A DNA stretch of 21,488 bases from a virus. The stretch spans positions 1 through 21,488 of the IMG/VR virus record IMGVR_UViG_3300018041_000086; one strand, 5' to 3'. The number at the start of each line of letters is the position of its first letter. The stretch's first letter is position 1. Of this stretch, positions 7,298 to 15,608 are shown piece after piece. The translations under genes were made by a program, and so were the position numbers. A model generated the notes under the pieces. That model ran no database searches, was not told the origin of the DNA, and saw nothing but the letters and a program-made list of their open reading frames with translations.

Positions 7298-9067
7298 ATG
7301 GCAACGAGATTAGCAACAAAAAAATTAGCAACTAAGGCTGCAAGAGATTTCTTGAATAGTATAAGTGCTACTGACAGTAGTACACAAAAGAAATCGACAA
7401 TATTGTATACAGTTTTAGGCAAAGACACAGAGTATGCAAACGAACCGACTCCTGACGACGTTTTAGATAACGTAGAGGTCAGTCAAATAAAAGTTCGTCA
7501 AGAATCAATCGGTGCCAAAAAAGTCAATGCTACAGATGTTTCTCTTGCAATTCCTCGTTATGATTGGGTGCAGGGAACTGTGTATGCAATGTACAGGGAT
7601 ATTGACCAATCATTACACACTAGAAATTTTTATGTCATTACAAGAGACAGCAATGTATACAAGTGCTTGAATAACAACAGCAATAGTCCTTCATTATATG
7701 AACCTAGAGGATATGACTTATCTCCATTTACTTCTGCAGACGGATACACTTGGAAGTATATGTACACTGTCAATACTGGTGATGCGGATAAGTTCTTGAC
7801 TACACAGTATATACCTGTAAAAGAAAGATCAGTTTCTGATGGATCGGTAGAAAGTGATAGGCAATTAGAAGTTCAAAATGCATCTGTCAATGGTGCTATT
7901 GAAATGATTGAACTCAATAACGAAGGAATTCGTTATTTGCAAGTAGCTAACGGTGCTGTGATCGACGCAACTGCATTGACTGTTACATTGTCTCCTGTTC
8001 AAGGTGCACCAGAACCAACCAACGATATCTATAACGGATCTTCACTTTATATTACCTCGGGGACAGGTGCGGGACAACTGCGTAGAATTATTAGATATGA
8101 TGGAAACTCTAAGCAATGTGTTGTTAATACTGCATTTACGACAATCCCACAAAACGATTCAACTGTTGTAATTTCACCAACTGTTACGATTGTTGGTGAT
8201 GGCACAGGGGCAAAAGCATATGCGTCTGTAGGAGTTGATGGGGTTATTGCAAATGTCAATTTAGTATCTATTGGTCAAAATTATACAAAAGCAGATATTA
8301 TTATTACTGCTAATGCGCAACACGGGATCGGAGCATCTGCCAATGCTATTATCAGTCCACTCAATGGACATGGTAGTAATCCTGCGGAAGAACTTTTTGC
8401 GGATAAAATTGTTATTAACACACAATTTAGTGGCACTGAAGGTGTTGCAGTGGATGGAAAAGGATATATTCAGTCCAACACTGATTTCAGAACGATTTCT
8501 TTATTGGCAGATCCAATGTTAAAAGTCGACGAAAACAATGAACATATTGAAACAGAAGTTGTTGCAAATACTTCAAACAGTCCACAGACATTGCGATTGA
8601 CAAATATATTAACAATGACATATGACGAAACGGATGGTGATGTTATTCTTAACCCATTGAATATTGGTGATACAATTACGACTGAAGCAATGTTAATTAG
8701 AGCACAGAGTGGGGATCTAGAATTTGTCACTGAACTTTCTCCTAGTGTTAGAAGAGATCAAGCACTATCAAAAGCAGTACAAGCATCAAATGGGCACGTT
8801 GTATTCACAAAAAGAGATTTAACTAGAGATTCTTCCTTCTATAATATTTACATAAATAATGTAAGAAGTTATAGTAACTATGCTCCATTTGTTAAAGATG
8901 ATGATATTTTAAAGAGCACTAGTGAAACGGTAGTTGGAAGAGTTGTTGATGTTTCCGGACCAGAAGCAAACACTTTTTCTGGAGATATTCTGTATGTAGA
9001 AAACGTACAGAAAGTAACAAAAAATTTAGATCAAATAGAAGACATCAAAATCATTTTAGATTTTTAA
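7298..9067 (+). CDS. 8: Baseplate wedge subunit gp8, enlarged
   Basis: A 589-residue protein; T4 gp8 has 334. Matching blocks at both ends can be aligned by eye to T4 gp8: IPRYDW near residue 86, a YVITRDSNVYKCLNNN strand, then EPRGYDL and ADGYTWKYMYTV near 137-160, TQYIPV, then NTDFRTISLLADP near 392, and the C-terminus YVENVQKVTKNLDQIEDIKI. gp8 binds the gp7-like protein in the wedge. The extra length lies mostly between about residues 180 and 390 and is beta-rich. It contains a GDGTGAKAYASV..GVIANVNLVSIGQNY module like those in the preceding gene. The start is ATG at 7298, 2 nt after the upstream stop, with a weak ribosome binding site. Confidence 0.85.
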   Translation: MATRLATKKLATKAARDFLNSISATDSSTQKKSTILYTVLGKDTEYANEPTPDDVLDNVEVSQIKVRQESIGAKKVNATDVSLAIPRYDWVQGTVYAMYRDIDQSLHTRNFYVITRDSNVYKCLNNNSNSPSLYEPRGYDLSPFTSADGYTWKYMYTVNTGDADKFLTTQYIPVKERSVSDGSVESDRQLEVQNASVNGAIEMIELNNEGIRYLQVANGAVIDATALTVTLSPVQGAPEPTNDIYNGSSLYITSGTGAGQLRRIIRYDGNSKQCVVNTAFTTIPQNDSTVVISPTVTIVGDGTGAKAYASVGVDGVIANVNLVSIGQNYTKADIIITANAQHGIGASANAIISPLNGHGSNPAEELFADKIVINTQFSGTEGVAVDGKGYIQSNTDFRTISLLADPMLKVDENNEHIETEVVANTSNSPQTLRLTNILTMTYDETDGDVILNPLNIGDTITTEAMLIRAQSGDLEFVTELSPSVRRDQALSKAVQASNGHVVFTKRDLTRDSSFYNIYINNVRSYSNYAPFVKDDDILKSTSETVVGRVVDVSGPEANTFSGDILYVENVQKVTKNLDQIEDIKIILDF

Positions 9068-9078
9068 AGGTATAATAA

Positions 9079-12000
9079 ATGGCAATCGAAACCAATCTCA
9101 ATAACAGTCCGTACTTTGACGACTTTGATGAAACAAGTCAATACCATCGTATTCTATTTCGTCCGGGGTATTCTGTACAAGCAAGGGAACTGACACAAAT
9201 TCAATCTATTTTGCAAAATCAGATTGAGAAGTTTGCAAACGAAGTTATTGTTGATGGTACCGTTGTTTCTGGATGCTCTGTTAAAGTTCGATCTATCAAT
9301 TACGTTAAGTTGAGAGATAAAGACTTTGCTAATAGTAGAATTGTTCTGTTGAATGATTTCTATGATAGTGGAAAAATTGCTAATGTCGTTGTGACCGGAA
9401 CACTTTCTGGTGTTCAAGCAAGGTTAATTGATGTTAGGGATGGTTCTGAAGTCGGAATTCCAAATAATTTGACTATGTTTGTCGATTATTTAAATTCAGG
9501 AACCGATAAAGCGACCAAAGTATTTAATAACGACGAAGAACTTATCTTTACTACAAATGGTCAGACTCGATCAGCAGGATTTAAATTTGCGGCAAACACA
9601 ATTAAGGCAGACTCTTTTGGGGACTCTACCGGAAGAGGATTGTATGCAACAGTGTCTGATGGCACGATCTATCATAAAGGACATTTTATTTATGTCGAGC
9701 CACAAGGAACTGTTGTATCGAAATATGATTTGACTGCAAACGTCAATATTGGATTCGAAACACGGGAATCTATTATCGATTCAAATCAGGATGTTAGTTT
9801 GCTTGATAATGCTACTGGTGCTACTAATTTTTCTGCTCCCGGTGCTAATAGATTAAAACTTTCACCAACTCTTGCGACAAGAGCAAGAGGAGTTGCAAAT
9901 ACACAAACCTTCTTTACTATTGCTGAAATGGACAATGGTGAAATTGTTCGTAAAAATACTGATACTCGTTACGCAGAAATTTCAAATCATATTGCCGCAG
10001 GTGTATACGATAGTCACGGTAATTTTGCAATGGAACCATTCAACGTAAGAATCCGTGAACACTTGAAGAATGAAAGCAATCTTGGACGGTATGCCGACGG
10101 TGATTCCAATAAACTTGTTTGTGAAGTTGAAAGGGGTTCGGGATATATCATGGGTAGGAAAGTAAGTCTTACCAACGCAATGTATAGATCTTTCGACAAA
10201 GCAACAGATACCGAAGTATTTGATGGGGTGGCAATAGGACAAAATATTGGTAATTATGTTTTTATCAATGAAGTTGTTGGACTTTGGAACTTTACTCAAC
10301 TAGTGCAAGTAGACCTATATGATACTGCGCAGACAGCAGTAACCTCAAAACTATATGGTATTTCTAGTGCAACTGGTGTTAAGATCGGTACTGCTTATCT
10401 GAGAGGGTTCGAATATGAATCTGGTGTTTCAGGAACTGCAAGTGGTAAATATCGTGCATATCTGTTTAACATCGAAATGAATTCTGGACAATCGTTTAAA
10501 GATGTTAAAGGTCTATACGTCAATAATGCTGTTTATTCAGATTCACTTGCTGATATTGTTTTAGAAAATGATGGTTCAGCAAAACTTTATGACTCAGGTT
10601 TAGAATCATCAGTATTCCCCCTACAGCAGGGTGGTACTAAGTTACTAACTAAAGAAAGATTTAGATTTAGACAAAAGTCAAGTGGTAATGTTCAGCAAGT
10701 AAATGACGGTCAGGTAACTATCGACATTGCATCTTCTTACTTAAGTGAAGCAGAAGCACTCGATGTCCAAGGAACATTAACCGGACCTGCAGAAAGATCT
10801 TACGTTGTTGTTGCAAAAGAAGCAGCCGAAACAATAGATCAACCGGGTACCATAGATTCTTCTACTCAAATTGGATCTACACAATCATCTACGATACAAG
10901 GTAATGGTACAAAATTCCGTACTACGTTTAGAGTTGGAGACGTTGTAGAAATTGGTCCTAATGGTTCTCATATTGGACAAGGTATTGTTGCTTCAATTGC
11001 TTCTGATACCGAAATGGTTCTAGATTCATGGGGAGTAAGTGATTTTACTGGTGAAACATACGCATACCGAATCTCATTCCCATCAGGATATATTTTTGAC
11101 TTCTCATCTAATGGTCAGATTACAACTAGTACAGATCAAATTACAATTGATTTTGATCGAGGTGTCTTTAGTGGAGATTTTGAAGTAGATGTTTACTATG
11201 ATGTTAAAAGAGGAACAGTATCAAATCCTGCAAGTCAAGCAGACAAAGATGTAAACAAAAATAAATTTGTTCACATCAATACTGCGAACAACGTTGCGGG
11301 ATCTAGTGGTCCTTGGTCGTTGGGTGTTCCTGATGCATTCAAACTTAGAAAGGTCTATAAAGGAACTGTGAGTGGAGTAAGTACTGGTGACACCGATGTA
11401 ACCTCTGAATTCGAACTTGTTTCGGGGCAAAAAGATTCTTTTTATGATATTTCTACATTACGTAAGAAATCAACCAGTACTTTAAATACAACTGATTGTG
11501 GATTAATGGTAGAGTTTGATTACTTTACTAAAGACGAAACTCAGGGTATTGGTTTTATGACAGTTGAGTCATATCCTGTTGATGACGCAAATCCAACAGC
11601 ATCAGACAAAATTTCAACATCAGATATCCCCTATTTCGTTTCACCGAAAACAGGTAATCAAATTAACTTGCGTGATGCTGTAGATTTTAGATTCTATAAA
11701 CAAGCAGGTACGATTGACGGAGGAACCACTTGCGTTCCTAGTGCCACAGGAACGGTTGTATCTGCTCCAACAAATCCATCTTTGTCGACATCGTTTGAAG
11801 TCAATGCGGCAGGTGCTCATCCTATTTCACCAGATAAAAACTTTGAGTGTAGTGCAGAATTTTATCTTCCAAGAAGAGATAGAGTTTGTATCAGTTCAGA
11901 AGGCACAGTCGAGGTTGTAAAGGGTCGTCCAGACAGACAACCCAGTTTACCTGCAGAAAGAGCCTCAGCAATGACAATTGCTACATTAAATATTCCGGTG

Positions 12001-15000
12001 TACCCATCATTGTCACCATTTTCTGCCAGACAGACAGGAAAGCAAGAATATGCTGTCACAATGGAACTGGTTAACAATCGTAGATTTACAATGCAAGATC
12101 TGCGTCAAATTGATAACCGATTGAAAAAAATGGAGTATTACTCTTCTCTTAATTTCTTAGAGAATTCTGTATCAGGAAAACAATTACTAGGTACTGACGG
12201 TACAGATAGATTTAAGAATGGATTTTTGGTTGATAATTTCGATGGTCATAATGTTGCTGATACTCGGAAGGTTGGGTACAGTACATCTATCGATAGAAAC
12301 AGAAACCAGTTGAGACCAAGATACAAAAGAAAAGATGTGCCATTTAAAACAAGTACACTTGCCGCAACAAATATGCAAACAACAGGTGACTTAATATCCC
12401 TTAACTATTCAAGTGTGGCACAGTTGGATCAGAGATTTGCTTCCAAGTTAAGAAATCCGGTACAAGAAATTCAATTCAACTGGCAGGGTGAAGTTTTATT
12501 GAACCCTTCAATTGACAACACACCTGATATTACTACACTTCCTGAGATCCAAGTTGATTTTGATGGAATGTATTCTGCTATTGAGTTTCTAGCAGCGGAA
12601 GCAGGTGTGACAGGGACTGACTGGGGAAATTGGAGAACTACGTCTCAATCTTCAGTTACACAAACCACTGGATCTTGGAACACTGGTGATGCACGTGGTA
12701 TTAATCAAACAACTACATCTCAGACAGATCAAATCCGAAATGGTGTGACCACTTCTATTAGTCCATCTAATGAAGAGTTTTCTCTTGGTACTTTTGTAGA
12801 AAATGTTGCAGTTAGAGATTTTATGAGGTCTAGACCAATTCAGTTTACTGGTGTGAGAATGAGACCAAACACCATCGTATTCCCATACTTTGACGATGAG
12901 AAAGTATCTGAATACTGCACACCAGTAGGTGGTGCAAGAGGTGATAGTTTGATCACTGACGCACAAGGTAAGGTGGAAGGAACATTCGTTATACCGAATG
13001 ATAACAATCTTAAATTTAGAATAGGCACAAAACGATTTGAACTAAAAGATGTTGCTAATACTCAGACACAAGCAGCTTTATTATCAACTTCTGCACATGG
13101 TGACTTTACTAGTATTCCATTGTCTGTAGATCAAAGAAGTTCATCTATCAACATTAAAACACCGCAGTTTTCTAAGAATCAAGTCATTGATAATAGAACA
13201 CTTACAAGCACAACAAATCAACGTGTTGTAACATGGAGATCCCCTCCGCAATCGAACGATGATGACGACAATGGTCCAAGTAATAATGACGATCCGTTAA
13301 GTCAATCTTTCAGTGTATCTGCAGACTTACGGTCACAAGGTATTTTTGTTACTTCTATTGATCTTTGGTTTGGAAAGAAACATGCGGAGTTGCCAATCAC
13401 TCTTCAAATCAGAGAAATGGAAAATGGATATCCTTCTCCTGTAATTGTTCCGTTTGGTTCTCTTACAAAAGATGCTAGTGAAATTAATGTCAATGTGTCA
13501 TCTGCAACCGAAAGCAGTAAGACAACGTTTACTTTTGAGTCACCCGTGTTCTTACACAATAGAAGGGATTATTGTTTCACGTTAATTCCGGGTGGAAACA
13601 ATCCAGAATATGCCGTTTGGTGTGCGGAATTAGGTCAGACAGATATCGATACCAATGAGTTGATTCACAAACCCGCATCAATGGGTGTCATGTTCGTTTC
13701 ATCAAACGATAAGACATGGACTGCTATTCAAAAAGAAGATGTTAAGTTTAGAATTAATAAAGCAAAATTCTCAACAAGAACAAATGGAACGTACTACATT
13801 GAGAACGAAGACATTGATTATTTAACTGTCGACTCGTTTACTAATGGTGGTGACGGAAGTACATTCATTGCGGGTGAAACAATTCGAGCAGAATCTATTT
13901 TAAGAATTGCCAATACGGATTCGGTATCTGATTTGGGTATACAAGTCGGTTCAATTGTACAAAACAGACCCGCAAAAGACGTTGGAAGCAATACGCAAAT
14001 CTATGCAAATGGTGTAGTTAGACAAATCATTAACACATCAGAGACTATGACTTGTGCGAACGGTGATACTGTTGATGTGATCACACTTAAGATTGATGGG
14101 TTTGGTGATTTTTCAAACTCTACAACAGACAATGTGCACGAAGTATATGTGGGAACTACACTTGTAGGAAACACGGTAGAGTTTTTTGCAAATACTAACG
14201 TGTCCACACTTGAGTTCTTGGATGTTCCATATGGTAAGATGGACATTAAAGTTTCGTCGGTAAACTCGACTCAACCAATTGCTACAGGGACTTATCTCAG
14301 AGGACAAGACTCTGGTGCAAGTTGTAAAATTGTCACTATTGATAATTTGACAGTAAACACTTTAATTCCAAAAATACCTTATCTTACATATGCTAATACT
14401 TCAGCATCATGGGAAGTTAGACCTTCTGATAACTCAAATGATCCAGATGCGTCATATAGAGCAGTTGATGTTGAAGAAGAAAATGATTTACGAGATGAAA
14501 CCAAAGCAATCTTTAGTTTCAGTAATCAAGGTGCAACTGGAAAGTCGATGTTAATCAAAGGAACATTTAGAACAGAAGATCCAAATGTTTCACCTGTTGT
14601 CGATAAATCTAGAATAACTGGTATTGTGGTTGAAAACATTATTAATAATGACTCTACTGGTGAATATAGAGATCGGGGCAACTCAGAGGTTCGGTACATG
14701 ACAAAACCTGTTGTCCTTGGTGATGGAAATGAAGCAGAAGATATTAAAGTATTTTTAACTGCCTATAAACCTTCCGGAACTGATATTAAAGTTTATGCTA
14801 AAGTTTTAAGTGATACTGATGGTCAAGATTTTGATGATAAAGATTGGTCACCGTTAAGACAATTAACGTCAGCAAATACTTTCTCTGATTCTGTCGATGT
14901 GAAAGACTTGAGAGAATTTGAATATGGATTTGGTTCTATTGATTATGAAAATAATGGTTTCTTAACACTCACCAATGTTAATGGTAACACTGCGTTACTT

Positions 15001-15402
15001 TCAGTAGGTGATGTTGTCGGAAACACAGGAGAGCACACGCCTTCTGGTGGAGTATTTGCAAATGCATCTATTTCAGAAATTATTAGTGACAATGAGTCTG
15101 GTACGATTCACGTAAAGGTTACTGGAATTGCCACTAACACATATGCTGACTTTGTAAGTTTAGCAGCGAATAATGATGGAGTGAGTATACCGGGTGGTAT
15201 TGAAGCAACTGCATTATCTTTCACTGCCAATAGTCATGCGCATCTAAATAGTGCTAATAGTAGTGTAGTTACTTATGTTACACAAACGGGAGAAAGGCAT
15301 CATCAGTTCAAAACTTTTGCTGTGAAGATTGTGTTGACTTCTACAAGTTCTCACATTGTTCCGATAGTAAACGATATGAGAACGATTGCATTGCAAGTAT
15401 AA
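9079..15402 (+). CDS. Giant virion structural protein with DUF4815-type N-terminus
   Basis: A 2107-residue protein. The start, with SPYFDDFDETSQYHRILFRP and VQARELTQIQSILQNQIEKF, is the DUF4815 signature (PF16075, recalled) of large tail proteins in marine T4-like phages. Later parts: a GNGTKF unit near 606; RRFTMQDLRQIDNRLKKMEY near 1003; a Ser/Thr/Gln-rich linker at about 1179-1230; a domain with RDFMRSRPIQFTGVRMRPN, YFDDEKVSEYCTP and a TDAQGKVEGTF strand; an acidic Asn/Asp stretch near 1392; DPLSQSF at 1405 followed by a beta domain (GIFVTSIDLWF); and a repeat-like beta C-terminus. It occupies the place of the peripheral baseplate proteins of T4 (gp9-gp12), none of which is recognisable here. 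A role at the baseplate rim or as a fibre anchor is inferred. The start follows a modest AAAGG site. Confidence 0.82.
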   Translation: MAIETNLNNSPYFDDFDETSQYHRILFRPGYSVQARELTQIQSILQNQIEKFANEVIVDGTVVSGCSVKVRSINYVKLRDKDFANSRIVLLNDFYDSGKIANVVVTGTLSGVQARLIDVRDGSEVGIPNNLTMFVDYLNSGTDKATKVFNNDEELIFTTNGQTRSAGFKFAANTIKADSFGDSTGRGLYATVSDGTIYHKGHFIYVEPQGTVVSKYDLTANVNIGFETRESIIDSNQDVSLLDNATGATNFSAPGANRLKLSPTLATRARGVANTQTFFTIAEMDNGEIVRKNTDTRYAEISNHIAAGVYDSHGNFAMEPFNVRIREHLKNESNLGRYADGDSNKLVCEVERGSGYIMGRKVSLTNAMYRSFDKATDTEVFDGVAIGQNIGNYVFINEVVGLWNFTQLVQVDLYDTAQTAVTSKLYGISSATGVKIGTAYLRGFEYESGVSGTASGKYRAYLFNIEMNSGQSFKDVKGLYVNNAVYSDSLADIVLENDGSAKLYDSGLESSVFPLQQGGTKLLTKERFRFRQKSSGNVQQVNDGQVTIDIASSYLSEAEALDVQGTLTGPAERSYVVVAKEAAETIDQPGTIDSSTQIGSTQSSTIQGNGTKFRTTFRVGDVVEIGPNGSHIGQGIVASIASDTEMVLDSWGVSDFTGETYAYRISFPSGYIFDFSSNGQITTSTDQITIDFDRGVFSGDFEVDVYYDVKRGTVSNPASQADKDVNKNKFVHINTANNVAGSSGPWSLGVPDAFKLRKVYKGTVSGVSTGDTDVTSEFELVSGQKDSFYDISTLRKKSTSTLNTTDCGLMVEFDYFTKDETQGIGFMTVESYPVDDANPTASDKISTSDIPYFVSPKTGNQINLRDAVDFRFYKQAGTIDGGTTCVPSATGTVVSAPTNPSLSTSFEVNAAGAHPISPDKNFECSAEFYLPRRDRVCISSEGTVEVVKGRPDRQPSLPAERASAMTIATLNIPVYPSLSPFSARQTGKQEYAVTMELVNNRRFTMQDLRQIDNRLKKMEYYSSLNFLENSVSGKQLLGTDGTDRFKNGFLVDNFDGHNVADTRKVGYSTSIDRNRNQLRPRYKRKDVPFKTSTLAATNMQTTGDLISLNYSSVAQLDQRFASKLRNPVQEIQFNWQGEVLLNPSIDNTPDITTLPEIQVDFDGMYSAIEFLAAEAGVTGTDWGNWRTTSQSSVTQTTGSWNTGDARGINQTTTSQTDQIRNGVTTSISPSNEEFSLGTFVENVAVRDFMRSRPIQFTGVRMRPNTIVFPYFDDEKVSEYCTPVGGARGDSLITDAQGKVEGTFVIPNDNNLKFRIGTKRFELKDVANTQTQAALLSTSAHGDFTSIPLSVDQRSSSINIKTPQFSKNQVIDNRTLTSTTNQRVVTWRSPPQSNDDDDNGPSNNDDPLSQSFSVSADLRSQGIFVTSIDLWFGKKHAELPITLQIREMENGYPSPVIVPFGSLTKDASEINVNVSSATESSKTTFTFESPVFLHNRRDYCFTLIPGGNNPEYAVWCAELGQTDIDTNELIHKPASMGVMFVSSNDKTWTAIQKEDVKFRINKAKFSTRTNGTYYIENEDIDYLTVDSFTNGGDGSTFIAGETIRAESILRIANTDSVSDLGIQVGSIVQNRPAKDVGSNTQIYANGVVRQIINTSETMTCANGDTVDVITLKIDGFGDFSNSTTDNVHEVYVGTTLVGNTVEFFANTNVSTLEFLDVPYGKMDIKVSSVNSTQPIATGTYLRGQDSGASCKIVTIDNLTVNTLIPKIPYLTYANTSASWEVRPSDNSNDPDASYRAVDVEEENDLRDETKAIFSFSNQGATGKSMLIKGTFRTEDPNVSPVVDKSRITGIVVENIINNDSTGEYRDRGNSEVRYMTKPVVLGDGNEAEDIKVFLTAYKPSGTDIKVYAKVLSDTDGQDFDDKDWSPLRQLTSANTFSDSVDVKDLREFEYGFGSIDYENNGFLTLTNVNGNTALLSVGDVVGNTGEHTPSGGVFANASISEIISDNESGTIHVKVTGIATNTYADFVSLAANNDGVSIPGGIEATALSFTANSHAHLNSANSSVVTYVTQTGERHHQFKTFAVKIVLTSTSSHIVPIVNDMRTIALQV

Positions 15403-15608
15403 TGAATAAGTTAAAGATAAAAGATCATGATGATTTGGTACGTGATGTTAAATCCAATGCGGTAATTAATACAAATCAAACCGCATTGGAAAATTATAGA
15501 AATAAACGAAAGGCAAAACGTGAAATGATTAATGACGTAACAAATCTTAAAAATGATGTGCAAGAAATAAAAGAATTATTACAACAACTTTTAGAGAAGA
15601 ATAGATGA
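15402..15608 (+). CDS. Small coiled-coil protein, 68 aa
   Basis: ATG at 15402 overlaps the TAA of the giant gene (TAATG), and its stop overlaps the fibre start (ATGA). The product is basic in the middle (YRNKRKAKREM) and ends in a short coiled-coil helix (residues about 43-66, with Val, Leu and Ile at heptad spacing: VTNLKNDVQEIKELLQQLL). It has no membrane segment or known domain. Its place between the giant tail protein and the tail fibre suggests a small linker or trimerisation factor, which is inference. A perfect 11-bp inverted repeat lies within its codons 18-30. Confidence 0.8.
   Translation: MNKLKIKDHDDLVRDVKSNAVINTNQTALENYRNKRKAKREMINDVTNLKNDVQEIKELLQQLLEKNR
15453..15490 (+). repeat. 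Perfect 11-bp inverted repeat (hairpin) inside a coding region
   Basis: TCCAATGCGGT at 15453-15463 is the exact reverse complement of ACCGCATTGGA at 15480-15490, with a 16-nt AT-rich loop. In mRNA it could form a stable stem within codons 18-30 of the 68-aa gene. No T-run follows, so it is not a standard terminator. The right arm recurs exactly at 5965-5975. Confidence 0.6.

Noticed and set aside
8850-8858. CATAAATA inside gp8 as a second late promoter.
   Set aside because: One mismatch, deep inside a coding region and more than 200 bases from the next start; AT-rich coding DNA yields such near matches by chance.
9070-9078. TATAATAA just before the giant gene, considered as a promoter.
   Set aside because: It differs from the late core TATAAATA, has no room for a leader before the ATG at 9079, and AT-rich spacers of this kind are expected here.
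15453-15490. The 11-bp hairpin as a factor-independent terminator.
   Set aside because: It lies inside a coding region, has a large loop and is followed by A-rich sequence rather than a run of T on the + strand; on the other strand there is no gene to terminate.
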